Of a stretch of DNA of 64,000 nt, positions 52,851 to 61,824 are shown in pieces. Each line of letters starts with the position of its first letter. Position 1 is the stretch's first letter. The stretch is from contig NZ_CP154260.1 in assembly GCF_039545795.1 (NCBI RefSeq), positions 5,833,001 to 5,897,000 of the forward strand. The letters are read 5' to 3'. Under the pieces are notes generated by a model. It was not told where the DNA came from and searched no databases. It saw only the letters and a program-made list of their open reading frames with translations. The position numbers were made by a program, and so were the translations under genes. This DNA comes from Chitinophaga niabensis. GTDB taxonomy: Bacteria; Bacteroidota; Bacteroidia; Chitinophagales; Chitinophagaceae.

Positions 52851-53921
52851 ATGAAGCGGTTTTTAATAGCACTCCTGCTCCTTCTGCAAGTAAAAGCCCA
52901 GGCACAATTGGCCAATTACAATACCACTGAATACTGGTCGCAGTTTGTACTGGAACGATCCGCCATGAAACCCGTTATAACAGGAGATACCTGCCTGGTC
53001 TTTGTAAGCAACCGCTTTATCCATCCGGACAGTCTCCGCTTTGTAGACGAATACCTCGATACCACTTCCCTTAAATATTTCTTCCTGGAAAAGCTGGAAG
53101 GTAAATGGAAAGTTTACCAGGCCCCCTCGCTGGACGAAGCCATGGAACTGCTGCCCCATAAAAAAGACATTGTAGTGTATGCGGAAGGGATGGGCAAGAT
53201 CTTTACCAGCAACGTGTACAGGGCACAGTTAATGAGCAGGCAGTATGATGTGAACGTAGTGATGTTCGATTATTCCAGTATCAATACTACTTACAAGCCC
53301 TCCAAGAACTTTCGCATAGCACGTTTGAATGCACGCCTTTCAGCCGGCCAGTATTTGCAGATGCTGCAGCAATTCCAAAAGGCCAGGCAGGAAGACCAGC
53401 CCTGGATCAGCGGCGTAAAGCTGACCACCTTCTACCACAGTATGGGAAATATTATCCTCGAACAAATGGTACAGCAGCACGACATCAGCAGCATCAATTC
53501 AGCACCCTTTGTAGATAACCTCGTGATCAATGCTGCCTGTGTTCCCCAACGTGGCCATGCGGAATGGGTGGAGCAGATCCGTTTTGCGAAACAGATCTAT
53601 GTACACTATAATCAAACAGACCTTCAGCTCAAAGGCGCACACGTGCTCACTTTGAAAAAACAGTTAGGAGAAAAAGCGAGCCGCCGCCAGCGTGCAGATA
53701 ATGCCATCTATATTAACTTCCATGATATGGTGGGCTGGCAGCACAGCTATTTTATGAACTTCCCTTATAACGTAAAGTTCAGGCTCACACCAGCCATGAC
53801 GGATTACTTCTCCCGTTTATTCAACGGGCAGGGCATTTCATCCAATGAAGCGCTGAGCCTGTTCACTACTTCTTCAAACCAATCTCCCGCAAGCGCTCAT
53901 CAAGATATTCGCCGGCAGTGA
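52851..53921 (+). CDS. Secreted alpha/beta-hydrolase-like protein of unknown family
   Basis: 356 residues with a signal peptide (1-19, AQA). Residues 90-270 look like a hydrolase core: KDIVVYAEGMGK, NVVMFDYSS, and TTFYHSMGNIILEQM in the nucleophile position (H-S-M-G-N, resembling GxSxG). A His late in the protein (NFHDMVGWQHSYF) could complete the site. I do not recognise a named family. The last 56 bases overlap the convergent oxygenase gene. A sigma-54-like promoter lies upstream, so it may be conditionally expressed. Confidence 0.7.
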   Translation: MKRFLIALLLLLQVKAQAQLANYNTTEYWSQFVLERSAMKPVITGDTCLVFVSNRFIHPDSLRFVDEYLDTTSLKYFFLEKLEGKWKVYQAPSLDEAMELLPHKKDIVVYAEGMGKIFTSNVYRAQLMSRQYDVNVVMFDYSSINTTYKPSKNFRIARLNARLSAGQYLQMLQQFQKARQEDQPWISGVKLTTFYHSMGNIILEQMVQQHDISSINSAPFVDNLVINAACVPQRGHAEWVEQIRFAKQIYVHYNQTDLQLKGAHVLTLKKQLGEKASRRQRADNAIYINFHDMVGWQHSYFMNFPYNVKFRLTPAMTDYFSRLFNGQGISSNEALSLFTTSSNQSPASAHQDIRRQ

Positions 53922-54822
53922 TCGGTTCATACTCCAGGGGATGTTCTGCATCCACGCAACTGCTCAGGCAGCTGAGGTCCATATTGGATTTTGGATGCAG
54001 GAAGAAAGGAATGGAAAAACGCGAAGTGTTCCACATTTCACGTGGCGGGTTCACCACACGATGCGTAGTAGATTTAAGCCGGTTGTTGGTTAACCTTTGC
54101 AGCATATCACCCACATTCACCACAATCTGTTCCGGCAAAGAAGTTACCGGTACCCAGTTGCCCTGTTTGTCCAGTATCTGCAAACCATCTGCGGAAGCAC
54201 CCACCAGCAAAGTGATCAGGTTAATGTCCTCATGTTGTTCTGCACGGATGGCAGATTTGGGCTCCTGTGTGATAGGCGGATAATGTATGGCGCGGAGAAT
54301 GGAATTACCATTATGGATCTTGTCGTCAAAGTAATGTTCATCCAATCCAAGGTACAACGCAATAGCCTGTAACAATGCTTTGCCCGAACCTTCAAAACCG
54401 CGGTAGGCCTGGAAAAAAGTAGGTGTGAAAGCAGGTACTTCTTTCACCTGTACATTATCAGGATACTCCGCAGCAATGGGATCATTGTCTTCCACAGACT
54501 GCCCGAACTGGAAGAACTCTTTCAGGTCCGGTGCATCAAACCCTTTGGCGTGTTCCTTTCCGAAAGAAGTATACCCGCGCTGGCCGGCCAGTTGCGGTAT
54601 TTCGTAACTGTGTTTTGTTTCGGAAGGAAGTTTAAAGAACTCCTGTACATACTTGTACAGATCCGCGATCAACGCATCGGAAATACCGTGGTTCTTTACC
54701 GCCACAAAACCTACCTCTTCATAAGCTTTCCCGAGTTTTTCAACAAACGCAGCTTTGCGTGCAGGATCGCCGGAGGTGAAGTCAGACAGATCAACAGAAG
54801 GGATGGAATTAACAGTAGCCAT
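53866..54822 (-). CDS. 2-oxoglutarate/Fe(II) oxygenase, isopenicillin N synthase family
   Basis: 318 residues. N-terminal DIOX_N-like region (PSVDLSDFTSGDPARK, FVAVKNHGIS) and the jelly-roll oxygenase core: EQHEDINLITLLVG gives His-x-Asp, STTHRVVNPP the distal His, and RFSIPFFLHP the Arg-x-Ser of 2-oxoglutarate binders. The substrate is unknown. Convergent with the hydrolase-like gene, with a 56-base overlap of coding ends. Confidence 0.9.
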   Translation of the reverse strand: MATVNSIPSVDLSDFTSGDPARKAAFVEKLGKAYEEVGFVAVKNHGISDALIADLYKYVQEFFKLPSETKHSYEIPQLAGQRGYTSFGKEHAKGFDAPDLKEFFQFGQSVEDNDPIAAEYPDNVQVKEVPAFTPTFFQAYRGFEGSGKALLQAIALYLGLDEHYFDDKIHNGNSILRAIHYPPITQEPKSAIRAEQHEDINLITLLVGASADGLQILDKQGNWVPVTSLPEQIVVNVGDMLQRLTNNRLKSTTHRVVNPPREMWNTSRFSIPFFLHPKSNMDLSCLSSCVDAEHPLEYEPITAGEYLDERLREIGLKK

Positions 54823-54856
54823 ATCTTATTGTTTTGGAGCAATAAAGATAAGGAAA

Positions 54857-55396
54857 TCAGGGATGCAGCGCATCCAACATATTAACTTCCTGCTCTGTGA
54901 TATCTACCAAAGCATAACGCGCCACCCTATTGATCTTCATTTCATCCAAAGCGTCTACCATATTACGATAGCTGGACTCTTTAGTAGCCTTGATCATGAT
55001 CACCAGGTCATCCGGATCCCCGAATGCCGCCGCCACCTTTTTCTGCTTGGCACGGATCACCTCCCCAATGCCGTTGGCAGGAGAGAAACTACTTTGATGG
55101 ATCACCGGCGGATGCAAAGGATCATCCCCCTGCCCATCATACCATGATATAACATTGTTTTCACTCACCAACAAGGTCAATGCCTTACTTTCCCCAACAG
55201 GCACACCCTCTCCGTCCGCCGGCATAATAAGGTTCAACACCTTAGGTTTAGCCATTGTAGTAGTTAACATAAAGAAAGTGATCAAAAGAAACCCCAGATC
55301 TACCATAGGCGTCATATCCACACGGGTAGATAATTTTTTGCTGCGATGGCCACCATGGTTGCGGCCTTGATCGTTGCCAGTGTTCATTTCAGCCAT
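54857..55396 (-). CDS. ExbD/TolR family biopolymer transport protein
   Basis: 179 residues. A cytosolic N-terminus rich in Gly/His/Arg, one membrane helix (about 30-50, DMTPMVDLGFLLITFFMLTT) with the conserved Asp for proton flow, then a periplasmic domain. With ExbB it powers TonB-dependent transport. No exbB, tonB or other exbD lies nearby, so it is an orphan copy. Spacing to the oxygenase gene is 34 bases; possible co-transcription. Confidence 0.9.
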   Translation of the reverse strand: MAEMNTGNDQGRNHGGHRSKKLSTRVDMTPMVDLGFLLITFFMLTTTMAKPKVLNLIMPADGEGVPVGESKALTLLVSENNVISWYDGQGDDPLHPPVIHQSSFSPANGIGEVIRAKQKKVAAAFGDPDDLVIMIKATKESSYRNMVDALDEMKINRVARYALVDITEQEVNMLDALHP

Positions 55397-55545
55397 AACA
55401 AAAGTTTTAAACGTTGATAGGATAAAAACAGCAACGGGAGCGAAACCCGCCGCTCCGGATCAGATAAGAAACACACACTTGTGTTTTGCTCAAAGAAGAG
55501 ATGCAGGAGGAAAAGGTTTCCATAAAGAGATGAAGGAATTTGCAC
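55397..55545. other. Gene-free stretch upstream of exbD
   Basis: No gene or clear promoter box. A short AACACA/TGTGTT inverted repeat is present. The rest of the gap to asnS holds a dispersed repeat copy (55546-55601), an AT-rich region with nothing recognised (55602-55694), a long inverted repeat (55695-55777) and the asnS terminator. Confidence 0.5.
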
Positions 55546-55601
55546 AAAGATGATTTTGTAGCCAGCATACCGCTCTCTACTCAGCCGCCGTTGTGTCACT
55601 C
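55546..55601 (-). repeat. Dispersed repeat, copy A
   Basis: On the minus strand it reads GAGTGACACAACGGCGGC, then a variable stretch, AGCGG, ATGCTGGC and ATCATCTTT. The same order occurs at 61825-61877 on the plus strand, with an exact 18-base core. Confidence 0.6.
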
Positions 55602-55694
55602 ACTTCATCATTTGTACATAACCAGGCAGGAGAATTATTATTAAAAACAACTCCAAAAAAACTCCCCCCTCAAAAAAACCACCAGCGGAAATAA

Positions 55695-55777
55695 CATAAA
55701 AAAAATTCGTCCGAAAACTGTTCCCTATTGCCTCATATAACCATTGGGCTAGTTTTTTCGGTCGAATTTTTTTTATG
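55695..55777. repeat. Long imperfect inverted repeat
   Basis: CATAAAAAAAATTCG (55695-55709) and CGAATTTTTTTTATG (55763-55777) pair perfectly over 15 bp. After one T/T mismatch the stem continues CCGAAAACT / AGTTTTTTCGG with a 2-base bulge. The loop is 31 bases. No gene lies within it. It could be a solitary element, an RNA hairpin or a strong bidirectional stop. Confidence 0.6.
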
Positions 55778-55803
55778 CTTATTGGGAGCGGCGGAATAAA
55801 AAA

Positions 55804-55830
55804 AGAGGTTGCCTTAAAAAGACAACCTCT
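55804..55830 (-). terminator. Terminator after asnS
   Basis: AGAGGTTG / CAACCTCT 8-bp stem followed on the minus strand by a T run; it starts 22 bases past the asnS stop. Confidence 0.8.
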
Positions 55831-55852
55831 CTCTTACTATAAAAAGAATAAA

Positions 55853-57289
55853 CTAAAACTCAGCATTCTTCGGCGTACGCGGAAAAGGAATCACATCCCG
55901 GATGTTAGTCATCCCGCTCACAAACAATACCAATCGCTCAAACCCAAGCCCAAAACCAGCATGCGGCGCTGTTCCAAACCTGCGCGTATCCAGGTACCAG
56001 CTCAGCTCTTCCACAGGAATATGCAATTCCTCCATGCGCTTCACCAGCTTATCATAATTCTCTTCACGCTGAGAACCACCCACAATCTCCCCAATCCCAG
56101 GGAACAGGATATCCATCGCACGAACAGTTTTCCCATCCTCATTCTGTTTCATGTAGAACGATTTGATCGCGGCAGGATAATCAGTAAGGATCACTGGTTT
56201 CTTAAAATGTTTCTCAACGAGGTAACGCTCATGTTCACTCTGCAGATCAGTTCCCCACTCCTCCACGAGATACTGGAATTTCTTATTCTTATTAGGTTTG
56301 CTGTTCTTCAGAATATCGATCGCTTCAGTATAAGTGATCCGCATGAATTCATTGTTCAGCACAAATTCCAGCTTTTCGATCAATCCCATTTCACTACGGT
56401 CCTGCTGAGGTTTGGATTTCTCTTCTTCCACCAGGCGGCTAGCCAGGAATTCAAGATCTTCCCGGTTGTTCTCCAAAGCATAACGGATCACATATTTGAT
56501 GAACTCCTCTGCGAGGTCCATGTTATCTTTGAGATCATAGAACGCCATCTCAGGCTCTATCATCCAGAACTCAGCAAGGTGGCGGGCAGTGTTGGAATTC
56601 TCCGCACGGAAGGTAGGCCCGAAAGTATAGATATCACCAAAAGCCATCGCACCCAGCTCACCTTCCAGTTGTCCGGATACAGTAAGGTTAGTAGAACGGC
56701 CAAAGAAATCTTCTTTAAAGTCAATGTCCCCATCACTGGTTAGTGGCGGCTTTTTCAGGTCCAGCGTGGTTACGCGGAACATTTCACCCGCACCTTCTGC
56801 ATCAGATGCAGTGATAATAGGCGTATGCAGATAAACGAATCCTTTTTCATTGAAGAATTTATGCACCGCAAAAGCCAGGGAATGACGGAGACGGAAAATA
56901 GCCCCGAAAGTGTTGGTACGGAAACGCAAATGCGCAATCTCCCTTAAGTACTCCAGGCTGGGCCTGTTCTTTAATTGCAAAGGATACTTTTCACCATCGC
57001 AATCTCCCAGGATCTCCAGTTCACGTGCTTTCACTTCCACTTTCTGACCTTTACCCAAAGATGCCACAACTTGTCCGGTTACGCTGATAGCAGCGCCGGT
57101 AGTGAGTCTTCTTTGCAAAGCAGGATCTGTGTCCAGCTCAATTACGATCTGGAGATTATTATTAGTAGAGCCATCATTCAAAGCTATAAATTGGTTATTA
57201 CGGAAGGTACGTACCCATCCTTTAACCGTTACTTCATAGTCTGTTTTGTCGCTAAGCAGGATCTGCTTGATCTTCACGCGTTGGCTCAT
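55853..57289 (-). CDS. asnS: Asparaginyl-tRNA synthetase
   Basis: 478 residues from the ATG at 57289-57287; an in-frame Met at 57319 lies inside the -7 box and is rejected. N-terminal OB-fold (about 1-110: [22 protein letters not shown] in parts) and class II catalytic core with motif 2 [24 protein letters not shown] (in parts) and motif 3 [15 protein letters not shown]. The AsnRS-type [16 protein letters not shown] region distinguishes it from AspRS. It charges tRNA-Asn. Confidence 0.96.
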   Translation of the reverse strand: MSQRVKIKQILLSDKTDYEVTVKGWVRTFRNNQFIALNDGSTNNNLQIVIELDTDPALQRRLTTGAAISVTGQVVASLGKGQKVEVKARELEILGDCDGEKYPLQLKNRPSLEYLREIAHLRFRTNTFGAIFRLRHSLAFAVHKFFNEKGFVYLHTPIITASDAEGAGEMFRVTTLDLKKPPLTSDGDIDFKEDFFGRSTNLTVSGQLEGELGAMAFGDIYTFGPTFRAENSNTARHLAEFWMIEPEMAFYDLKDNMDLAEEFIKYVIRYALENNREDLEFLASRLVEEEKSKPQQDRSEMGLIEKLEFVLNNEFMRITYTEAIDILKNSKPNKNKKFQYLVEEWGTDLQSEHERYLVEKHFKKPVILTDYPAAIKSFYMKQNEDGKTVRAMDILFPGIGEIVGGSQREENYDKLVKRMEELHIPVEELSWYLDTRRFGTAPHAGFGLGFERLVLFVSGMTNIRDVIPFPRTPKNAEF

Positions 57290-57316
57290 ATAAATAACAA
57301 ATTTTAAAATGAGTTG

Positions 57317-57324
57317 CAAAAATA
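57317..57324 (-). promoter_or_regulatory. TAnnTTTG -7 box for asnS
   Basis: Minus-strand TATTTTTG, full consensus, about 22 nt leader; it fixes the start at 57289. Confidence 0.6.
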
Positions 57325-57753
57325 GTGTTTTATTCTGATCGTCAGAGGGGCAAATCGGGGTGCTATTAACAAAAGAACAGGGCTTCTGACAGCAAAAATT
57401 GTGGACATCTGACTACAAAACACCGGCATTTATCTGGTCTCACATTTGCTATATGATCAGGGTAAACAGTTGTTGGTACAGCGATACAAGTATTTTGAAA
57501 ATTGCTATACATTAAAGGCCGGTCATCAATATTTATTTGGATAATAGTAAAACTTGTTTTAATCTTGTACTTACAATCTGTCTGATTAAGTCCTGTTTTT
57601 GCCATCTTCATCAGCAGTCCTTAACTCAAGTGATCCCTATCAATTTAATGATCAAGACTTTATTATTGACTCAAAACAATTATTTGTTAATTGGTGTATG
57701 TTGGTATGCAGTGGTACCCACCTTTCGACACTTCTAAAATTTGACAAACGCAG
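57325..57753. other. Gap between asnS and rho
   Basis: No convincing gene: the longest frames are short and of unlikely composition. A TAAAATTTG (57735-57743), one base longer than the -7 consensus, lies 10 bases before the rho start and may be its promoter. Confidence 0.45.
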
Positions 57754-59472
57754 ATGATGTACGACATCTTACAACTGAACGACATGCTCGTTCCTGAGCT
57801 GCTTGATATTGCAGAAAAACTGGACATTCCGAACTCGAAGAAACTGGACAAGCAGTCATTAATTTATAAAATTCTTGATAAGCAGGCGGTGATAGCATCA
57901 GAGGATCAGGGAAACGGAGATGAGAAAAAGGGACGAAAGCGAAAAGCTGCTGCATCGAAAAAAGAAGAACCAGCATCGACCCCAGCTCCCGCAGAACCAG
58001 CAGCCTCAGAAGAAAAACCCGCAGCAAAAAGAGGACGCAAAAACGCCGAACCAGCACCAGCTCCAGCAGCAGCCCCGAAAAAAGTTTCCAAATCAGAAGA
58101 ACAGCCCACAACTCCACCAAAGCGTAAGCTCGATTTAGATTTGGATATACCTTCACTCACATTTGATGATGATGATGATATCGTGTTGCCTGCTCTATCT
58201 GATGAAGTGGAAGAAGAAATAGTATTGCCGGAAGAAGAAAATGAAGATGATTTTGTGACCGTACAGGAAGCAACCATGCCAGCTCCAAAACAACAACAGA
58301 GCGGTGGCGGCGGTGGTCACAAGTATCCTAAGAAACAGGAAGTTTTCAATATTGAATTCGATGGTGTGATCATCAGCGAAGGTGTATTGGAAATGATGCC
58401 CGATGGTTATGGTTTCCTTCGTTCTTCTGATTATAACTACCTCAGTTCTCCTGATGATATTTACGTATCTCCTTCCCAGATCAAATTGTTTGGTCTGAAA
58501 ACCGGCGATACCGTACGTGGTGCAGTTCGTCCTCCGAAAGAAGGCGAGAAATACTTTGCACTGCTGAAAGTGGAAAGTATCAATGGTAAATCTCCTGAAG
58601 AAGTGCGCGACCGCGTTCCCTTCGATTACCTCACACCGCTGTTCCCTTTCGAAAAGCTCACGCTCACTACAACTTCCAACAACTATTCTACCCGTATCAT
58701 GGATATGTTTACGCCCATCGGTAAAGGCCAGCGTGGCCTGATCGTGGCGCAACCCAAGGTAGGTAAAACCATGTTGCTGAAAGAAGTGGCCAACGCTATC
58801 GCTACTAACCACCCTGATATTTATCTGATGGTAGTGCTCATCGATGAGCGCCCGGAAGAGGTTACAGATATGGAACGTAGCGTGAAAGCTGAAGTGATCG
58901 CTTCTACTTTCGATGAACCTGCTGAAAAACACGTGAAAGTTTCTGCTATCGCATTGCAAAAAGCAAAACGACTGGTAGAATGCGGCCACGATGTGGTGAT
59001 ACTGCTGGATTCCATTACCCGTCTGGCCCGTGCACATAATACCGTAGCACCTGCTTCCGGTAAAGTATTGAGTGGTGGTGTGGAAGCAAACGCTATGCAG
59101 AAACCAAAACAATTCTTTGGTGCTGCACGTAAAATTGAAAACGGTGGTTCCCTTACCATCCTGGCAACTGCCTTGATCGATACCGGTTCTAAAATGGACG
59201 AGGTGATCTTTGAAGAGTTTAAAGGTACCGGTAACATGGAATTGGCGCTGGATCGCAGGCTTGCTAACCGTCGTATCTTCCCGGCTATTGATGTTACCGC
59301 ATCTTCTACCCGCCGTGATGATCTGCTGCTGGAAAAAGAAATGCTGTCACGCATTTACATCCTCCGCAATCACCTGGCAGATATGAACACGGAAGAAACC
59401 ATGAACTTTATGCTGCAACATATGAGAGGCACCAGGAACAACGAAGAGTTCCTGATCTCCATGAGCAGGTAA
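57754..59472 (+). CDS. rho: Transcription termination factor Rho
   Basis: 572 residues against about 420 in E. coli. A Rho_N-like helix (1-50, [20 protein letters not shown] in parts) is followed by a long insertion (about 50-185) of Lys/Ala/Pro-rich then acidic low-complexity sequence ending in Gln/Gly/His repeats, probably disordered. The RNA-binding cold-shock domain follows ([21 protein letters not shown] in parts), then the ATPase with Walker A at 333-340 (QPKVGKT, Lys338), the Q-loop/R-loop and [13 protein letters not shown]. It terminates transcripts in an RNA-dependent way. Confidence 0.96.
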   Translation: MMYDILQLNDMLVPELLDIAEKLDIPNSKKLDKQSLIYKILDKQAVIASEDQGNGDEKKGRKRKAAASKKEEPASTPAPAEPAASEEKPAAKRGRKNAEPAPAPAAAPKKVSKSEEQPTTPPKRKLDLDLDIPSLTFDDDDDIVLPALSDEVEEEIVLPEEENEDDFVTVQEATMPAPKQQQSGGGGGHKYPKKQEVFNIEFDGVIISEGVLEMMPDGYGFLRSSDYNYLSSPDDIYVSPSQIKLFGLKTGDTVRGAVRPPKEGEKYFALLKVESINGKSPEEVRDRVPFDYLTPLFPFEKLTLTTTSNNYSTRIMDMFTPIGKGQRGLIVAQPKVGKTMLLKEVANAIATNHPDIYLMVVLIDERPEEVTDMERSVKAEVIASTFDEPAEKHVKVSAIALQKAKRLVECGHDVVILLDSITRLARAHNTVAPASGKVLSGGVEANAMQKPKQFFGAARKIENGGSLTILATALIDTGSKMDEVIFEEFKGTGNMELALDRRLANRRIFPAIDVTASSTRRDDLLLEKEMLSRIYILRNHLADMNTEETMNFMLQHMRGTRNNEEFLISMSR

Positions 59473-59492
59473 TTATACCACGATTTGAATAC

Positions 59493-59528
59493 AAAAGGGC
59501 AGTTACGCGATGGTGTAACTGCCCTTTT
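59493..59528 (+). terminator. Terminator after rho
   Basis: Perfect 14-bp stem AAAAGGGCAGTTAC / GTAACTGCCCTTTT with an 8-base loop, before the convergent lipoprotein gene. Confidence 0.88.
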
Positions 59529-59561
59529 CCATTTTCACTATTCTATGCTATGGTCAGGATG

Positions 59562-59795
59562 CTATTTTTGCGGATAAGCAATGCTTAGATCCGTGATCTC
59601 TTGCGGTTGTTTTGCAGTTGAAGGCAAGGTGGCAAAAGTTTTCTGCTGCTGCGGTATGAGCGCAGAAGGACCATGAGGAGGCCTAGGTGGTGTTGGTGGT
59701 TTTGGAGGGCGTGGCGGCATCCGCGGCGCGGCACAACTAACAGCAACAATTAATATCGCTCCCATCACACCACTTATTTTCCATGCTTGTTTCAT
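59562..59795 (-). CDS. Small proline-rich lipoprotein
   Basis: 77 residues. Signal 1-20 with lipobox VSCA (Cys21). The next 25 residues are nearly all Pro, Arg and Lys (PPRPPKPPTPPRPP), suitable for spanning or anchoring rather than enzymatic work. The remainder is short and polar. No family recognised. A sigma-54-like sequence at 59822-59839 is the best promoter candidate. Confidence 0.65.
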   Translation of the reverse strand: MKQAWKISGVMGAILIVAVSCAAPRMPPRPPKPPTPPRPPHGPSALIPQQQKTFATLPSTAKQPQEITDLSIAYPQK

Positions 59796-59821
59796 AACAC
59801 ACTATTTAATTCACCTTAGTT

Positions 59822-59839
59822 ATGCTAAAACTTTGCCAA
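59822..59839 (-). promoter_or_regulatory. Weak sigma-54-like promoter of the Pro-rich lipoprotein
   Basis: Minus-strand TTGGCAAAGTTTTAGCAT: GG and GC spaced by 10 bases, three mismatches to the -24/-12 consensus. Confidence 0.3.
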
Positions 59840-60015
59840 AAACGCAACAGCATTAGGTTTATTCCTGATACCTCTGCTTGTTTCAAATAAAAAGAATTCC
59901 ATAGATCATATAAAAGCTACCGCGAAACGCTTTTTTTATTCTGCACAAGCTTCATTTCTTCATAAAAAACCATCGCTTTTAGCCCCTTAATAAATCCCCG
60001 CTCCTTAAACAAAAA

Positions 60016-60041
60016 AGGGGCCAGCCTCGCGGCCAGCCCCT
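60016..60041 (-). terminator. Terminator after the outer-membrane barrel gene
   Basis: 11-bp stem (AGGGGCUGGCC / GGCUGGCCCCU, two G-U pairs) with a GCGA tetraloop and a T run on the minus strand. Confidence 0.82.
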
Positions 60042-60067
60042 TGTAAAGTCGTTACTTATTGCTAAGA

Positions 60068-60682
60068 TTAGAACAACCAGTTAACACCTAAACCAAATTG
60101 TTTAGTGAATTGCAGGCCGAAAGAAGTGTTAGTTGTCTCAACACCTGATGGCTCAGCAGTGTCTTTTCTGTTGTTGAAATTGATACCGCCAAATACACCT
60201 TCAACATTGAAACGTTTAGTTACGAAGTAAGTGATACCCGGAACGATGTTAGCATCAATAGTGTTGAATTTATTGGTTTTAGTATCTTCTACTTTAGTTT
60301 GACCAAAAGCATAAGAAACATTTGCTTCACCGAAGAATGCAAATTTAGATTCACCTATGTTGTGGTAGTTACGCACAAAGATACCAGGAGCGATGCTTGT
60401 GTTTTTAGTTTTCACATCAACAGCACCTACTCTGTCTTTATCAGTAGTGAATTCAGTGTTTGCAAAAACACCCACTACCCATTTGTCGCTAACAGCATAA
60501 CCAACCTTAGGGCTGATACCGAAGCTGGTTGAAGTTTCTTTACCATCAACGCCATCTACTTTTTCAGAAGAAGTACTAACTGCTACATTACCACCTAAAA
60601 GAATGTTACCTTTTTTAACCTGTGCATTCGCAAACTGAGTTCCGATAAGGCCCAATACAGCCACAACGATCATTTTTTTCAT
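60068..60682 (-). CDS. Outer-membrane beta-barrel protein
   Basis: 204 residues from MKKMIVVAVLG at 60682; an in-frame Met at 60721 would prepend 13 residues to the signal peptide. Signal 1-20 (ANA/Q). About eight amphipathic strands follow (VKKGNILLGGNVAVS, VGYAVSDKWVVGVFANTEF, APGIFVRNYHNIGESKFAFFGE) and the last residue is Phe, as in small OmpW/OmpX-type barrels. It is a predicted porin-like or structural protein of the outer membrane. Confidence 0.85.
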   Translation of the reverse strand: MKKMIVVAVLGLIGTQFANAQVKKGNILLGGNVAVSTSSEKVDGVDGKETSTSFGISPKVGYAVSDKWVVGVFANTEFTTDKDRVGAVDVKTKNTSIAPGIFVRNYHNIGESKFAFFGEANVSYAFGQTKVEDTKTNKFNTIDANIVPGITYFVTKRFNVEGVFGGINFNNRKDTAEPSGVETTNTSFGLQFTKQFGLGVNWLF

Positions 60683-60805
60683 CTGTCGTACAATTTTTAG
60701 TTTTAAAATAAAATATGTCAATAATCGATTTCGCTAAATCATGTTTCTACATACATGTTATGCATTAAGCAATTGGGGGGAAGAAGATTTTTTGTGATTT
60801 ATGGG

Positions 60806-61414
60806 CTATTTTAAACCGTTGAAAAAGATGGTAAGCACCATACCTTCACGGCTCATAAATTCTTTGATATTATCAGTACTTTGTAGTTCGTATCCTGCGG
60901 CCTGCCACTTGCACCAAACAACCCACAAACCAAACAACACATGCACTAACAGATCAGCCGTTCTTTCCGGATCATGTTTTGCTGCTATCTCCCCATCTGT
61001 GATCCCTTTCCGGATCCAGGCGGATAAGAACCGCATTTCCGACTGGTGAACCAATTCCCCAACCTGACGCATCAGGCTGCTGGGTTTATCGCTCACCCAT
61101 TCATGAATGCCAAACAGAAAATGATAATCCAGTAATATTCTCTCCTTTACTGAAAGATATCGTTCCATCACCTCCTGCACCGAAACGGCTGTTTCCAAAA
61201 AACCGCTTACGTCTGTAAAACATTGTGAAACAATTCTTTCCACCACTCCCACATAGATGCTATCTTTGTCAGGAAAATAATAATACAAAGAACCTTTAGA
61301 GATCTCCAGATCTTTCGCAATTTCTTCCATGGTGGTCTTAGCCAGTCCAAAGCGTTTGAAACGCTTCAGTGCAGCTTCCAGTATCACTTCCCTTTTCTGA
61401 TCCTGTTCGCCCAT
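60806..61414 (-). CDS. TetR/AcrR family transcriptional regulator
   Basis: 202 residues. DNA-binding helices at about 10-50 (RFGLAKTTMEEIAKDLEISKGSLYYYF in parts), then a ligand-binding helical domain. An inverted repeat TTTGAC-N7-GTCAAA (61444-61462) overlaps its own -7 box, a normal layout for TetR self-repression. No efflux or enzyme gene is divergent from it, so the other targets are unknown. Confidence 0.92.
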   Translation of the reverse strand: MGEQDQKREVILEAALKRFKRFGLAKTTMEEIAKDLEISKGSLYYYFPDKDSIYVGVVERIVSQCFTDVSGFLETAVSVQEVMERYLSVKERILLDYHFLFGIHEWVSDKPSSLMRQVGELVHQSEMRFLSAWIRKGITDGEIAAKHDPERTADLLVHVLFGLWVVWCKWQAAGYELQSTDNIKEFMSREGMVLTIFFNGLK

Positions 61415-61443
61415 TTCTGAATTACAAAAGAAGCCTTTGACTT

Positions 61444-61462
61444 TTTGACTTCGCGGGTCAAA
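61444..61462. promoter_or_regulatory. Probable TetR operator
   Basis: TTTGAC-TTCGCGG-GTCAAA, perfect 6-bp arms with a 7-base spacer, ending inside the tetR -7 box. Confidence 0.6.
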
Positions 61463-61488
61463 TGTACATCGTTTTTTGATATGGCCAA
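61459..61488 (-). promoter_or_regulatory. tetR promoter
   Basis: Minus-strand TTG (61488-61486), 19-base spacer, TACATTTG (61466-61459): consensus elements and spacing. Confidence 0.65.
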
Positions 61489-61527
61489 AAGAATTTAAGC
61501 CCGGTTTTGTAAGAACTTCATTAATTG

Positions 61528-61537
61528 TTATGCATAA
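61528..61537. repeat. TTATGCATAA palindrome
   Basis: One of three perfect copies in the window (also 17669-17678 and 46485-46494), all intergenic. Confidence 0.4.
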
Positions 61538-61728
61538 ATCAATGGTAATGCAAATATAAAGAAATATTTAATTAAATAATATGTAATCGTCTAAAGATTT
61601 GTTAAAACGAGCATAGCAGCCGTTTTTCGAAGATTTAACCTTGATTTAATGTTTCCAAGGCCGAAATTTTTCTCTTTTTTAAGTGGTTTTTAAGGTGAAA
61701 TGGTAGCTCAATGTATAACACTCCAATA

Positions 61729-61795
61729 CTTGACATAGGGTATTCCATCTCTTGACATAGGCTCGACATAGGCTCAGTGTATAGGAATCCTATAC
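61729..61795. repeat. Phased GACATAGG repeats and a palindrome
   Basis: GACATAGG starts at 61732, 61754 and 61765, that is 22 and 11 bases apart (two and one helical turns). AATAC-N10-GTATT flanks the first, and GTATAGGA-A-TCCTATAC is a 17-base palindrome at 61779-61795. This fits a multi-site protein-binding region. It lies downstream of the DHS-like gene, 320 bases or more from tetR. Confidence 0.45.
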
Positions 61796-61824
61796 CTGCC
61801 CAATAGAAAAGAAAAAGCCGAAGG

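Noticed and set aside
55384..55599. 71-codon minus frame upstream of exbD
   Set aside because: It lies across the dispersed repeat copy and overlaps the exbD start; no homology-like features. Kept only as a hint in the repeat finding.
57366..57611. 81-codon minus frame upstream of rho
   Set aside because: Unlikely composition, no start signal, no family; treated as intergenic.
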